Counted from the first letter of the stretch, positions 16,750 to 30,447 are shown. The stretch is 55,347 nucleotides of DNA from Cupriavidus sp. 2SB (GCF_005503625.1 NZ_SCMX01000048.1:1-55347); one strand, 5' to 3'. The notes: a model not told the origin generated them from the letters alone. A program made the numbers and translations.

Positions 16750-18027
16750 CTAGGCAGCCGCTGCACTGAAATCTTCCGCATCGATGGCCGGGCGGCGCCC
16801 AGCCAACTGATCCGCCAGCAGACCCGCGCTGCCCATCGCCAGCGTGAAACCCAACGCGCCGTGACCGAGGTTCAGCCACAGCCCGCGTAACCGAGATTCG
16901 CCAACCATCGGCAAACCCGTTGGCGTGGCAGGCCGCAATCCGGCCCATGGCTGCAGGCCGTCGAGGTCCGCGCCGTTCGCCACATTGCCGAACACCGCGC
17001 GCGTCTGCGACACCAGCGTCTGCGCGCGCTCGCGATCGATGACTGCACCGCCGCGCACGATATCGGCCATCCCTGCCACGCGCAGCGTGTTGCCGATGCG
17101 CGCATAGACGATCTTGTTGGCGAAGTCCGTCACGCTGATATGCGGAGCCTGCACGCCATCGGCGATCGGCACCGTGATGCTGTAACCCTTCAGCGGCCAC
17201 AGCATCGGCCGGACACCCGCCGGACGCAGCAATGGCACGCTGCCGATGCCGCCCGACACGATGACGGCATCCGCTGCAATCTCGCCCTGATCGGTGCGCA
17301 GGCCCGTTACCCGGTCACCCTGACGCATCAATTGGGTCACCCGCGTGCCGAAGCGCAGCGTCACGGCAGGATTGCCTTGCAACAGATGGGCCAGCGATAC
17401 GCAAAAACGATGACAATCGCCCACTTCCTCGCTCGGCGTGTAGATCGCACCGGCGATATCTTCCTGAATACCGGCCAACGCCGGCTCCAGCGCCACCGTG
17501 GCCGTACGATCCAGCGCCTGCTGTTCGCATCCCAGGCTGGCTTGGTAATCGAGCAGCCGGCAAGCCGACTCGTAGGCGGCGGTATCGCGATGCACCACAA
17601 GCTTGCCGCGCCGCGCAAAATCGAAACCGCCACCCTCCTCGCGGGCATCGGGCCGTTCCACGAACGCCTGCATCAGATCCCGCGAATAGAACGCCAGGCG
17701 CAGCAGCTTGCGCGTCGTGGCCTCGCTGGTCGATGCATTGCAAGCCCGCACAAACGCCATCAGCCAGCGCCACTGGCCCGGGTCCATCGACGGACGGAAG
17801 CGCATCGGCGAATCGCGGTCCAGCAGCCACCCCGGCACCTTCGACAGCACGCCAGGGCCGGCAAGCGGCGCCACGTAGCTGTAGCTGAGCTGGCCACCGT
17901 TGGCGAAGCTGGTTTCCTCGCCCGGCCCGGTGTGCCGTTCCACCACCGTCACCTCATGCCCGTCATTGGCCAGTCGCCATGCCGTGGTCATGCCCACCAC
18001 ACCTGCGCCCACGATTGCGATTCGCAC
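16750..18027 (-). CDS. dadA: D-amino acid dehydrogenase, FAD-dependent
   Basis: This 425-residue flavoenzyme of the DAO family oxidises D-amino acids to keto acids and ammonia, passing electrons to the respiratory chain. The FAD Rossmann motif GAGVVGMTTAWRLANDGHEV starts near residue 7. PTGLPMVGESRLRGLWLNLGHG is the C-terminal FAD segment. I chose GTG at 18027 (MRIAIVGAG, with AGCAGG upstream). An ATG at 18045 would add 6 residues but has no binding site. Downstream on the same strand lie the amino acid binding proteins. A LysR gene is divergent and may control it. Confidence 0.88.
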   Translation of the reverse strand: MRIAIVGAGVVGMTTAWRLANDGHEVTVVERHTGPGEETSFANGGQLSYSYVAPLAGPGVLSKVPGWLLDRDSPMRFRPSMDPGQWRWLMAFVRACNASTSEATTRKLLRLAFYSRDLMQAFVERPDAREEGGGFDFARRGKLVVHRDTAAYESACRLLDYQASLGCEQQALDRTATVALEPALAGIQEDIAGAIYTPSEEVGDCHRFCVSLAHLLQGNPAVTLRFGTRVTQLMRQGDRVTGLRTDQGEIAADAVIVSGGIGSVPLLRPAGVRPMLWPLKGYSITVPIADGVQAPHISVTDFANKIVYARIGNTLRVAGMADIVRGGAVIDRERAQTLVSQTRAVFGNVANGADLDGLQPWAGLRPATPTGLPMVGESRLRGLWLNLGHGALGFTLAMGSAGLLADQLAGRRPAIDAEDFSAAAA

Positions 18028-18126
18028 TCTGCACCTGCTTTCCATCAAAACGATGGGCCAGAGCGTAGAACACACGCGGCCGCTTGCCCAATGCCAATAC
18101 GTGCCAGAATATGTCCTCAAGCTATA

Positions 18127-18136
18127 GGTGCGCACC
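18127..18136. promoter_or_regulatory. Palindrome in the dadA-LysR divergent region
   Basis: GGTGCGCACC is a perfect 10-bp palindrome in the 188-base region between dadA (minus) and the LysR gene (plus). This is where a LysR regulator would bind both promoters. It is short and could be chance. Confidence 0.25.
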
Positions 18137-18215
18137 ACGGGTCTACCCTGTAGTGCAAAGCACCATTGCGCCTTCCGCCTACGCACCATGGCGGTCACCA
18201 CTTGGCACCACAACG

Positions 18216-19166
18216 ATGCGCCTGCGCCAGATCGAAGTCTTCCGCGCGGTGATGCTGACAGGCACCGTCAGCGAAGCCGCCCGCCTGCTCCATGTCTCCC
18301 AACCCGTCGTCACGCGCGTGCTACAGCACGCCGAGGCGTCGCTGGGCTTTCGTCTGTTCGATCGGCAACGCGGCAGGCTCCAGCCGACTCCCGAAGCCGT
18401 GGCGTTGTATGGCGATGTCGAAAGGCTATATGGCGAGATCGAGCGCGTACGGCGCGTTTCCGAAAGCCTGCGGCACAAGGGCGCGGGACGCCTGCGCGTG
18501 GCCGCGACGCCTAGCCTGGCCAATCCGCTGCTAGTCCCCGCCGTGCGACGCTTCTGCGCGCGACACCCCGAAACGCAGGTACAGGTGCTGACGCACCATA
18601 CGAACGAGATCGTCGCGGCGCTGCTCGCCAACCAGATCGATGTGGGATTCGCGTTTTCCCCACCGCTGCACGAAGCGATTACGAGCCAACCCGTCGCCAC
18701 CGGACGCATGCTGCTGGCCGTGCCGCGCGAGCAGCCGTTGCCTGCGGGCCGGCGCGGCGTGGTGCCGATCCGCAAGGTCATGGAGCGACCGTTCATCGGC
18801 TATGACGACGACAGTTCGCTCGGCCTGCTAGTCCGACAGACATTGGCACGCCATGCGCTGGAACCACACTCCACGCTGGAAGTACAAACCTATTCGCTCG
18901 CGCTGGCGCTGGTCGATGCCGGACTCGGCCTGACATTGCTCGACCAGTACACCGCGCTGAGCGCCAATCCAGATCACGTGACGCTGCACGATGTGCAGCC
19001 CGAACTAGGCTTCGAGATCCAGATGCTGCGCGCGAGCCATCGCGGCGCGTCGAGCCTCGTCGACGATATGCACGCGCAGTTCACGGCTGCGGCTGGGGCG
19101 CTCGCCGCCACGCTCGACGATCGGCTGGCAGCATCGTTGGTCCACTTTGATCCGCCGGGACGCTGA
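18216..19166 (+). CDS. LysR-family transcriptional regulator
   Basis: This 316-residue protein has an N-terminal winged helix-turn-helix (MRLRQIEVFRAVMLTGTVSE, then AARLLHVSQPVVTRVLQHAE) and an effector domain from about residue 90. It is divergent from dadA, which is the usual arrangement of a LysR gene and its target. The ATG at 18216 matches the family N-terminus exactly; the frame is open to 18084. The effector may be an amino acid, inferred from neighbours only. Confidence 0.92.
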   Translation: MRLRQIEVFRAVMLTGTVSEAARLLHVSQPVVTRVLQHAEASLGFRLFDRQRGRLQPTPEAVALYGDVERLYGEIERVRRVSESLRHKGAGRLRVAATPSLANPLLVPAVRRFCARHPETQVQVLTHHTNEIVAALLANQIDVGFAFSPPLHEAITSQPVATGRMLLAVPREQPLPAGRRGVVPIRKVMERPFIGYDDDSSLGLLVRQTLARHALEPHSTLEVQTYSLALALVDAGLGLTLLDQYTALSANPDHVTLHDVQPELGFEIQMLRASHRGASSLVDDMHAQFTAAAGALAATLDDRLAASLVHFDPPGR

Positions 19167-19257
19167 CGATCGATTCGATTTGACGAGTGAGCAGACAATT
19201 GACAGCCCCGGCGTGGGGCACCATCATCGACATGCCCCTACCGGCGCGTGAAACCTT

Positions 19258-20562
19258 ATGTTCGTCCTGACCCTGATCCTTCTTGTGCTGGCGAGCGCGT
19301 TCTTCTCGATCTCCGAGATCGCCCTGACCGCGGCCCGGCGCACCAAACTCCAAGTCCTCTCCGAACGCGGCGATCGCCGTGCCACCAAGGTGTTGCTGCT
19401 CAAGGAAGAGCCCGGCAACTTCTTCACGATCGTGCAGATCGGCGTGAACAGCGTGGCGATCCTGGCCGGTATCCTCGGCGAAAAGCACGTCTCGGACCTG
19501 CTCTACGAACTCCTGCTGAGCTATATGGATGCCGGGGTCGCGCAACGCGTGGCCAATATCGGCTCGTTCCTGGTGGTGACGCTGCTCTTCATCCAGTTCG
19601 CCGACCTGATTCCGAAACGCATCGCGATGACATTCCCCGAAGCCTGCGCGGTGCAGGTCATCGGCCCGATGCTGATGCTGCTGCGGATCTTCAAGCCTGT
19701 AGTGTGGGTCTTCAATGCCGCTGCCGACGCCATGCTGCGCCTGCTCGGCATTCCCACCAAGCCCGTGGACCAGATCACCACGGAAGACATCGCCGCAATG
19801 GTCGATGCCGGTGCCGAGGCCGGCGTGCTGCACAAGCACGAGTTGCACCTGATCGAGAACGTATTCGAACTGGACTCGAAGCCGATCACCGCAATCATGA
19901 CGCCGCGTGACGACGTGGTCTTCCTGACGCTCGACGAATCCGCCGACAGCATCCGCCGCAAGCTGGTCAAGCAACCGCACGGCCAGTATCCGGTCTGCGG
20001 CAAGAGCATCGACGACGTGCTCGGTTTCATGGACTCCAAGGCCATCCTGCAACTGCTGCTGGCCAACGAAAGCGCCGCCGTGCTCGACGATATCGGCAAG
20101 CACTACGACAAGAACGTGCTCGTGATTCCAGACACACTGACGCTATCCGAATCGCTGACGCGCTTCCGCGAGATGCACGAGAACTTCGCGATCGTGATGA
20201 ACGAATATGGACTGGTGGTGGGAATCGTCACGCTCGACGACAGCGTCGGCGCGCTGATGGGCGACATCCTCTACACGAACGAAGACGAACAGATCGTGCG
20301 CCGCGACGACTCGTCATGGCTCGTGGATGGCCTCACGCCGCTGGTGGACCTGAAGAAGGCGCTGGAACTGGAAACGCTGCCCGGCGACGACTATGTCGAC
20401 ACCGCAGCAGGCCTGGTCATCTACGCGCTGAAACGCATCCCGAAGAAATCGGAATCGATCACCGTGGCCGGCTACCGCTTCGAAGTGCTCGATATCGACC
20501 ATCACAAGATCGACCAGTTGCTGGTGTCGAGGTTGCCGGTGGTGGCAAAGGCGTCCGAGTAA
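19258..20562 (+). CDS. CNNM/CorC (hemolysin C-type) transporter-associated protein
   Basis: This 434-residue membrane protein has an N-terminal DUF21/CNNM domain (about 1-190; FVLTLILLVLASAFFSISEI starts it). A CBS pair follows (about 205-335, with ITAIMTPRDDVVFLTLDES), then a C-terminal CorC_HlyC domain (about 345-425). Family members act in Mg/Co efflux or tolerance. The name hemolysin is historical. It stands alone, with a REP-like palindrome 12 bases after its stop. Confidence 0.9.
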   Translation: MFVLTLILLVLASAFFSISEIALTAARRTKLQVLSERGDRRATKVLLLKEEPGNFFTIVQIGVNSVAILAGILGEKHVSDLLYELLLSYMDAGVAQRVANIGSFLVVTLLFIQFADLIPKRIAMTFPEACAVQVIGPMLMLLRIFKPVVWVFNAAADAMLRLLGIPTKPVDQITTEDIAAMVDAGAEAGVLHKHELHLIENVFELDSKPITAIMTPRDDVVFLTLDESADSIRRKLVKQPHGQYPVCGKSIDDVLGFMDSKAILQLLLANESAAVLDDIGKHYDKNVLVIPDTLTLSESLTRFREMHENFAIVMNEYGLVVGIVTLDDSVGALMGDILYTNEDEQIVRRDDSSWLVDGLTPLVDLKKALELETLPGDDYVDTAAGLVIYALKRIPKKSESITVAGYRFEVLDIDHHKIDQLLVSRLPVVAKASE

Positions 20563-20574
20563 CCCTTGTTTTTT

Positions 20575-20607
20575 GCTCCCCTCTGCCGCAAGGCGGGAGA
20601 GGGGAGC
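20575..20607. repeat. Single REP-like palindrome
   Basis: GCTCCCCTCT...AGAGGGGAGC is a 33-base palindrome with the same core as the larger elements. It lies between the CNNM gene and the convergent tRNA-Ser gene, and probably also terminates transcription from the left. Confidence 0.75.
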
Positions 20608-20632
20608 AAAACCACAGTAAAAATCAATCGCC

Positions 20633-20672
20633 CAAAAACAAAACCGACGCGTGCTTGCGCAGGCGTCGGTTT
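20633..20672 (-). terminator. Rho-independent terminator of tRNA-Ser
   Basis: Perfect 10-bp arms AAACCGACGC (20641-20650) and GCGTCGGTTT (20663-20672) are followed on the minus strand by a T-rich tract (TTTTGTTTTT). It lies about 58 bases after the tRNA 3' end. Confidence 0.85.
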
Positions 20673-20729
20673 GAGATTTACTACTTTTGTTGCTTGCCGG
20701 TGGTCGAATACGTCGGCAGCTTCTTGTTT

Positions 20730-20819
<90 letters not shown>

Positions 20820-20904
20820 GGTAACTGGGTCGTTGCGTTTCAGCAGCGAAGCCAAGATTATAGGGACATTGCTACGAATTGCGCAAGCCCCTTCCTGCAA
20901 TTTT

Positions 20905-23704
<2,800 letters not shown>

Positions 23705-23926
23705 GATGCGAAAGCCTTTCAGTAGATGCGGCCGCCGAAGCGGCGCGGAACGCCACAGTGTAGACCATCCCGTGCCGCGCACTTTTTCCTGAAGCCCGCC
23801 TAAAGGTTTGCTTGCAATGTGCCGATAGCACCCAATGGCCCGCGTTTCACGCCACACGGGCAGACTCGGCGCCGGCACGACCGGCGGCTCACCGCAGGAC
23901 ATTGTTTTCGAACTTCGAGGATTTGT

Positions 23927-24610
23927 ATGCTGCGTTACCGCATGCTGATGTTCAAGCTGAACCGGCTGGCTAACAAGAACAAGCTCAACGCCGTGGATGA
24001 GGTGTCGCTGGCCGGCCAGTTCACGGAACTGATCGAATCGCAGGAAGACGCCGACCGGGTCATCGAGGACCTGTTCGAACACGAGAATCCGCATGTGCGC
24101 CGCATTGGCCTGTCCGCCATCCGCCGCACCCGCCGCCACGGTGGACGCCTGCTCCCGGCAGCGCTGCTTAAACGCATGGCCGATGTGGAAGGCTGGATTC
24201 GACACGACGCCATCTGGATCGTGCAGGAAGCCACCATGGATGGCGCCGAACTGCGCGCCGCCCTCCGTCGCGTGGCGGGCAATGTAAAACTGCCGCAGGA
24301 CGCGGTGCGCGCCAAGCAGAACCCCGCCGACGGCCACCTCAACGCCGCCGTGCGCGCGAGGCAGTATCTCGATGTACTGATCGCAAAATCAGCCGCCGCT
24401 CACAATGAAGCACTAGCTGCAGGGGGCGGGCTGGCGGGTGCCACTGACGGCAAACCCTACGCGCAGGACTCCGTAGGCCACATCCGGGCCGTGCATCGCC
24501 AGCTTCAGAAAAAGACGGCGGGGCGCAAGCTCAAGAGCAGCACCAAACTCACGTTCCGCAAGATCGAGCCGCGATACTCCGAGAACGACAACCGGCGCTT
24601 CCTGACCTGA
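23927..24610 (+). CDS. Hypothetical protein with HEAT-like helical repeats
   Basis: This 227-residue protein is probably cytosolic. Residues 40-130 show helical pairs resembling HEAT repeats (LFEHENPHVRRIGLSAIRRT; MADVEGWIRHDAIWIVQEAT). The C-terminus is Lys/Arg-rich (LQKKTAGRKLKSSTKLTFRK), perhaps nucleic-acid binding. The ATG at 23927 follows CGAGG. With the small gene at 24786 it is inserted on the opposite strand between rarA and lolA, breaking that otherwise conserved run. I do not recognise a named family. Function unknown. Confidence 0.7.
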   Translation: MLRYRMLMFKLNRLANKNKLNAVDEVSLAGQFTELIESQEDADRVIEDLFEHENPHVRRIGLSAIRRTRRHGGRLLPAALLKRMADVEGWIRHDAIWIVQEATMDGAELRAALRRVAGNVKLPQDAVRAKQNPADGHLNAAVRARQYLDVLIAKSAAAHNEALAAGGGLAGATDGKPYAQDSVGHIRAVHRQLQKKTAGRKLKSSTKLTFRKIEPRYSENDNRRFLT

Positions 24611-24785
24611 TGCAACCTGCCGCATGGCGGGCGGCGCACCGATGCTGCGCCGCCGCATGAGCGGGATGGCAAGGCGATCTGAATTCTTTCGAATGCGGAA
24701 ACCGGCGCGCCACCCCGCCTTGTCATCCTTTACCATGGCAGGCAGCCGGCATTTGGCGCCGGCATGACAGGAGGACATCACTGCC

Positions 24786-24956
24786 ATGGCCATCACCACC
24801 CGCGTACGCAAGAAGAAGCAGTATCGGAAAGCGGTGCTGAAACTGCGCGCCGCCATCAAGCGCGGCGACGAGGAAGCGATCCGTATCCGCCGCGAGAAAC
24901 TGCAGGCACTGCCGAAACCGCGCCAGCGCTACGCGCGCGAATCACTGGCGGGGTAG
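24786..24956 (+). CDS. Small basic hypothetical protein
   Basis: This 56-residue frame starts MAITTRVRKKKQYRKAVLKL and is very rich in Arg and Lys (about 20 of 56 residues). It ends in a basic tail and TAG. AGGAGG lies about 12 bases before the ATG, which supports translation. It may be a small RNA- or DNA-binding protein; no family is recognised. It follows the HEAT-like gene by 175 bases on the same strand. Confidence 0.55.
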   Translation: MAITTRVRKKKQYRKAVLKLRAAIKRGDEEAIRIRREKLQALPKPRQRYARESLAG

Positions 24957-24983
24957 ATCCCCCCTCCGCATCACCAGCAGCAA

Positions 24984-25403
24984 TCAGCCGCGCGCCCGTT
25001 CGGTCAGTGTCTTCACTGCATCGGCCGGCAGCGGGCCGTGGCAGCTGCGCTCTCCCCCCGTCTGACCCACGATCAGCCAGACTTTGTCCGGCGTTCCCTT
25101 CGGGTGAAACACCCAGGCTGGTCCGCGCGCCAGGCTGGCGGCGGGCAGGTCTTCCAATGCTCCCCTGTCGGGAGATTGCAGCAGCGCGGCGCATTCCGTC
25201 GGTGCAATGCGCGTGGCCTGGAGGAAGTCGCTATTGGCGAGCACTTCGGGCAGCGCGGTATCCGAGCCGCGCAGGAAGGCGTCCACGTCGAACCGGCTGG
25301 CATGGCTGGTTGCGCAGCCGGCCAGCACCAGTGCGGCGGCCACGGCACTGCCGGATGCCACGAACGTGCGGCAGGAATACAGGAAAGCGGGGGCGTCTTT
25401 CAT
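24984..25403 (-). CDS. Putative lipoprotein, hypothetical
   Basis: This 139-residue protein has a type II signal peptide with lipobox LVLAGC (Cys at residue 30), so it should be a lipid-anchored envelope protein. The rest is unremarkable, with two Cys (APTECAALLQ, GERSCHGPL) that could pair. It begins just downstream of lolA on the same strand (40-base gap after the lolA stop), so it may share lolA transcripts. No domain is recognised. Confidence 0.72.
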   Translation of the reverse strand: MKDAPAFLYSCRTFVASGSAVAAALVLAGCATSHASRFDVDAFLRGSDTALPEVLANSDFLQATRIAPTECAALLQSPDRGALEDLPAASLARGPAWVFHPKGTPDKVWLIVGQTGGERSCHGPLPADAVKTLTERARG

Positions 25404-25443
25404 CGATGGTGTCCTTGGCGCGGCGTTGATTCGCCAGATGCGC

Positions 25444-26079
25444 TTATTGCTTCATCACGTCGGCGCCCTTCGGCACCGTGAAGCGGAACGCGTCCGCAGG
25501 CAGCGGCGGATTCTTCTGGATGCCCGTGAACGTCAGCATCGTCGTGTTGCCGAACGCATCGCGCAATTCCATCGCCTCCAGATTACCGCCCTTGAAGCCG
25601 ATGGCGATCCGCTCGAACTGCGTGTCCTTCGCCTTCGGGGTCAGGTCAAGCCACTCCACGCCGTCACGCGTAGCGCCATTCTTCACGTCGAAGTTCTTGC
25701 CCAGATCGTTGCTGCCGAACAGGATGGCCGCCGGGCTCGATCCCAGCGCGCCATCGAGCTTGCGCTCGGTGACCTGATTCAAGTCCTTGTCGTAGATGTA
25801 CAGCGTCTGGCCATCGGCCTGCAGCAGCTGGTCGTAGGGCTTGGTATAGCGCCAGGTGAACTTGCCGGGCCGCGCGAAGGCGAACGTGCCGCTGGAGGTG
25901 CCGGCTACCTTGGTATCGGCGCCCTGCCCCTTGATCTGTTTCTGCGTGAACTCGCCGCGTGCGGACTTCACGGTGGTCACGAAGGTCTGCAACTGGTCGG
26001 TCGCAGCGGCCTGAGCGGCAGGCACGGCGGCAAGCAACGCCAGCGTCGCGCACAGCGGCGCGAGGATGCGAGTTCGCAT
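25444..26079 (-). CDS. lolA: Outer membrane lipoprotein carrier protein LolA
   Basis: This 211-residue periplasmic chaperone moves lipoproteins from LolCDE to LolB. The signal peptide (1-25) ends AQAA. The family pattern is clear in [10 protein letters not shown] (near 40), [20 protein letters not shown] (near 62) and the C-terminal [20 protein letters not shown] chose the ATG at 26079, with AAAGGA upstream; a TTG at 26088 has no proper binding site. It follows ftsK by 122 bases, in the conserved ftsK-lolA order. Confidence 0.95.
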   Translation of the reverse strand: MRTRILAPLCATLALLAAVPAAQAAATDQLQTFVTTVKSARGEFTQKQIKGQGADTKVAGTSSGTFAFARPGKFTWRYTKPYDQLLQADGQTLYIYDKDLNQVTERKLDGALGSSPAAILFGSNDLGKNFDVKNGATRDGVEWLDLTPKAKDTQFERIAIGFKGGNLEAMELRDAFGNTTMLTFTGIQKNPPLPADAFRFTVPKGADVMKQ

Positions 26080-26121
26080 GGAATCCAATCCTTTATGAGT
26101 CGCGAATGACGGGTTAGAGCG

Positions 26122-26147
26122 TGTCGCGGATCATCAATTCCGCGACA
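26122..26147. repeat. Inverted repeat between ftsK and lolA
   Basis: TGTCGCGG (26122-26129) and CCGCGACA (26140-26147) form perfect 8-bp arms around a 10-base AT-rich loop. It lies 43 bases upstream of lolA in the minus direction and has no T tract. It may be an attenuator, an operator or an mRNA stability hairpin. Confidence 0.45.
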
Positions 26148-26201
26148 GGCTGTGACCGGCGTAACGGTATATTACCCGTCACATGACAATGTGGGAGACG
26201 C

Positions 26202-28535
26202 TCAGTCGTCGCTGCCCGCACCGGCGCCGGCCGGCACCAGGATGTCGCGATTGCCGTTGCCCGACATGGCCGAGACCAGACCGGCCTTCTCCATGTCTTC
26301 CAGCAGACGCGCCGCGCGGTTGTAGCCGATGCGCAGATGGCGCTGCACGAGCGAGATCGAAGCGCGGCGGTTCTTGACCACCACTTCCACCGCCTGGTCG
26401 TAGAGCGGGTCGGCCTCGCCGCCGCTGCTGCCGATACCGGCGCCACCGCCGAGACTGTCGCCAGCCCCATCGCCGTCGACCAGCCCACCTTCGAGAATGC
26501 CCTCGATGTAGTTGGCCTCGCCGCCCTCCTTGAGCTTCTCGACCACGCGGTGGACTTCATCATCCGAGACAAACGCGCCGTGCACCCGCACCGGCATGCC
26601 CGTGCCCGGCGCCAGATAAAGCATGTCACCCATGCCCAGCAGCGCTTCGGCGCCCTGCTGGTCCAGGATCGTGCGCGAATCGATCTTGCTGCTGACCTGG
26701 AACGCGATGCGGGTCGGCACGTTGGCCTTGATCAGACCGGTGATCACATCCACGGACGGACGCTGCGTGGCCAGCACGAGGTGCAACCCTGCGGCACGCG
26801 CCTTCTGGGCAATCCGCGCAATCAGTTCTTCGACCTTCTTGCCCACCACCATCATCAGGTCGGCCAGTTCGTCGATGACGATGACGATGGTCGGCAGCTT
26901 GTCGAGCGGCTCCGGTGCGTCCGGCGTCAGGCTGAACGGGTTCGGAATCTTCTCTTCCTTGGCCGCAGCCTCGTCGATCTTCTTGTTGTAGCCGGCCAGG
27001 TTGCGCACGCCGAGCTTGCTCATGAGCTTGTAGCGGCGCTCCATCTCGCCCACGGCCCAGTTCAGCGCGTTGCCGGCCTGGCGCATGTCGGTCACCACCG
27101 GGCACAGCAGATGCGGAATTCCTTCGTAGACGCTCATTTCGAGCATCTTGGGGTCGATCAGGATCAGGCGGACCTGATCCGCGCGCGCCTTGTAGAGCAG
27201 CGACAGGATCATCGCGTTGATGCCCACCGACTTGCCCGAACCCGTGGTGCCGGCCACCATGCAGTGCGGCATCTTGGCGAGGTCGGCCACCATCGGCTTG
27301 CCGGCGATATCCTTGCCGAGCGCCATGGTCAGGCTCGACACGCTCTCGTTGTAGACCTGCGAACCGAGGATTTCCGAAAGCCGCACAGTCTGGCGCTTCG
27401 GATTCGGCAGTTCCAGACCCATGTAGTTCTTGCCGGGAATCGTCTCAACCACGCGGATCGACACCAGCGACAGGCTCCGCGCCAGATCGCGCGCCAGGTT
27501 CACCACCTGACTGCCCTTCACGCCCGTGGCCGGCTCGATTTCGTAGCGCGTGATGACCGGACCCGGATAGGCGGCCACGACCTTGACCTCGACGCCAAAG
27601 TCCTTGAGCTTCTTCTCGATCAGCCGTGACGTGTATTCCAGCGTCTCGGCGCTGACGGTTTCCTGCTGCGTCGGAATCGGATCGAGCAGCGACAGCGGCG
27701 GCAGGTCCGTATCCTGGATATCGGCGAACAGCGGCTGCTGCTTCTCGCGCTCCACACGTTCGTGCTTGGGCACGGCCTGCGGACGCACGATCTGCACCGG
27801 CGCGGCTTCTTCCTGCTTCACGCGTTGCACTTCCACCGTCTCGGTACGTTCCACCTTGGCGGCGGCACCGATGATGCGGTCCTGCTTGTTTTCACGACGC
27901 GCCTTGAAGCCGGCGAAGCCCGTTTCGACGAACGCGCCGACCTGCTCTGCCACGGCGATCCACGAGAAATGGAAGAACAGCGACAGGCCAATCGCAAACA
28001 TCAGCAACAGCAGCAGCGTGGCGCCGGAGAAGCCCAGCGCGAGTTGCAGCCAGCCGCCGAGCAGGTCGCCCAGTACGCCGCCCGGCGCGCGCGGCAAGGC
28101 CGAGCGCAGCGGATACATGCGGATGGCTTCCAGGCCCATGCTGGAAACGAGTGTCAGTGCAAAGCCGATCCAGCTCACGGCGGTGCTGTGCTGCTGCGGT
28201 TCGGGCAGGCGCTCGGGCAGTTCGGCGGTCAGCACACGCCAGCCGCGCCAGCAGCGGCGCATCAGCAGCACGCTCCACCAGTAAGCCGAGAAACCGAAAA
28301 TGAAGAACAGCACATCGGCCACCCAGGCGCCCACACGGCCGCCGAGGTTGTGGATATCCGCCACCTGGCTGGCATGCGACCAGCCGGGATCGGCCTTGCT
28401 GTAGCTCGCCAGAACGCAGACGAAGCCAAGGGTCACGGCGAGCAGCAGGAACCAGCGTACCTCGCCCAGCAGCTTGCCGATTCGCGAGGGAAGTGCCGAC
28501 GGGTCGGTTCGGGTAGTCGTGGTTGCGCGCGCCAT
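26202..28535 (-). CDS. ftsK: DNA translocase FtsK
   Basis: This 777-residue septal DNA pump coordinates chromosome dimer resolution with division. There are four membrane segments between about 25 and 195, then a short charged linker (210-290). The alpha and beta motor domains carry Walker A GTTGSGKS (429-436) and Walker [11 protein letters not shown] (near 550). The C-terminal gamma winged-helix domain (about 710-770, with [20 protein letters not shown]) reads KOPS sites. A Gly-rich spacer (687-705) precedes gamma. It is divergent from trxB and heads the ftsK-lolA run. Confidence 0.96.
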   Translation of the reverse strand: MARATTTTRTDPSALPSRIGKLLGEVRWFLLLAVTLGFVCVLASYSKADPGWSHASQVADIHNLGGRVGAWVADVLFFIFGFSAYWWSVLLMRRCWRGWRVLTAELPERLPEPQQHSTAVSWIGFALTLVSSMGLEAIRMYPLRSALPRAPGGVLGDLLGGWLQLALGFSGATLLLLLMFAIGLSLFFHFSWIAVAEQVGAFVETGFAGFKARRENKQDRIIGAAAKVERTETVEVQRVKQEEAAPVQIVRPQAVPKHERVEREKQQPLFADIQDTDLPPLSLLDPIPTQQETVSAETLEYTSRLIEKKLKDFGVEVKVVAAYPGPVITRYEIEPATGVKGSQVVNLARDLARSLSLVSIRVVETIPGKNYMGLELPNPKRQTVRLSEILGSQVYNESVSSLTMALGKDIAGKPMVADLAKMPHCMVAGTTGSGKSVGINAMILSLLYKARADQVRLILIDPKMLEMSVYEGIPHLLCPVVTDMRQAGNALNWAVGEMERRYKLMSKLGVRNLAGYNKKIDEAAAKEEKIPNPFSLTPDAPEPLDKLPTIVIVIDELADLMMVVGKKVEELIARIAQKARAAGLHLVLATQRPSVDVITGLIKANVPTRIAFQVSSKIDSRTILDQQGAEALLGMGDMLYLAPGTGMPVRVHGAFVSDDEVHRVVEKLKEGGEANYIEGILEGGLVDGDGAGDSLGGGAGIGSSGGEADPLYDQAVEVVVKNRRASISLVQRHLRIGYNRAARLLEDMEKAGLVSAMSGNGNRDILVPAGAGAGSDD

Positions 28536-28646
28536 GCCTCAGGTTTCAGTCGATCGCTCGGAGTGGAGGATGGCGGCCATTTTACCCTTGGCCGGCACTA
28601 TCGCACTCATTGGAATTTGCAACAGTCGGCAAACGCCGTGCCACTT

Positions 28647-29670
<1,024 letters not shown>

Positions 29671-29703
29671 ATTTGTCCGCCCCCGGACGCCGGGGACAGG
29701 AAG

Positions 29704-29743
29704 AACGGGGACGTCCGCCTAGCCGCGGCCGTCCCCGTTTTCC
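29704..29743 (+). terminator. Rho-independent terminator of trxB
   Basis: The arms AACGGGGACG (29704-29713) and CGTCCCCGTT (29730-29739) are followed by a short T tract. It lies 34 bases after trxB. Confidence 0.75.
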
Positions 29744-29744
29744 T

Positions 29745-29750
29745 TATAAT
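29745..29750 (+). promoter_or_regulatory. Consensus -10 TATAAT for the Smr gene
   Basis: A perfect TATAAT directly follows the trxB terminator, 27 bases before the next ATG. No good -35 is visible because the terminator stem occupies that space. Confidence 0.45.
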
Positions 29751-29776
29751 CGACGCGCGTATCTGGAGATTTTCCC

Positions 29777-30442
29777 ATGCCACAAGGCGCCAAGACTCCC
29801 CCGAAGCGGTTCGGCCTGAACGATCTGGCCGCCCTGCGAGACAACCTGAAGGTGGAAGCCGAACGGCGCGAAGCCGAGCGGCTGGCCGCCGAGGCCGCCG
29901 CACAACGCGCTGCCGAAGAAGCCAACGTCTTCCGCGCCAACGTCGGCCAGGTCAGCACGCTGCGCGACCGCAACCATGTGCCGACGCCCCGCAAAGCCCC
30001 CGCCCCCATTCCGGTCCAAAGCCAGCTCAACGACAAGGCCGTGCTCGAAGCATCGCTGTCCGACGAGTTCGATGTCGAGAACCTGCTCGATATCGACGAG
30101 ACCATGTCGTTTCGCCGTCCCGGCATTGGCGAAGACGTGATCAAGAAGCTGCGACGCGGCGAGTGGGTGCCGCAGGACAAAGTGGACCTGCATGGCCTGC
30201 GCAGCGACGAGGCGCGCGAGGCACTGGCCAACTTTCTGCGCCGCTCGGTGCGTAACGGCGTGCGCTGCGTGCGCGTGATCCACGGCAAGGGCATCGGCTC
30301 GCCCGACAAGCTGCCCGTGCTCAAGGGCAAGGTGCGCAGCTGGCTCGTGCAGAAAGAGGAAGTGATCGCCTTCGTCCAGGCGCGCGAGTCCCAGGGTGGC
30401 GCCGGCGCATTGATGGTACTGCTGCGCCAACCCAAACCCTGA
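29777..30442 (+). CDS. Smr-domain protein
   Basis: This 221-residue protein has a coiled-coil-prone N-terminus rich in Ala, Glu and Arg (about 18-50). A linker follows, then a C-terminal Smr domain (about 135-215) with the hallmark KVDLHGLRSDEAREALANFL and the CVRVIHGKGIGS motif. Stand-alone Smr proteins (SmrA/SmrB/YdaL type) are nucleases acting on DNA or on mRNA at collided ribosomes. Which role applies here is open. The next gene starts 5 bases later, so they are co-transcribed. Confidence 0.9.
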   Translation: MPQGAKTPPKRFGLNDLAALRDNLKVEAERREAERLAAEAAAQRAAEEANVFRANVGQVSTLRDRNHVPTPRKAPAPIPVQSQLNDKAVLEASLSDEFDVENLLDIDETMSFRRPGIGEDVIKKLRRGEWVPQDKVDLHGLRSDEAREALANFLRRSVRNGVRCVRVIHGKGIGSPDKLPVLKGKVRSWLVQKEEVIAFVQARESQGGAGALMVLLRQPKP

Positions 30443-30447
30443 CACCC

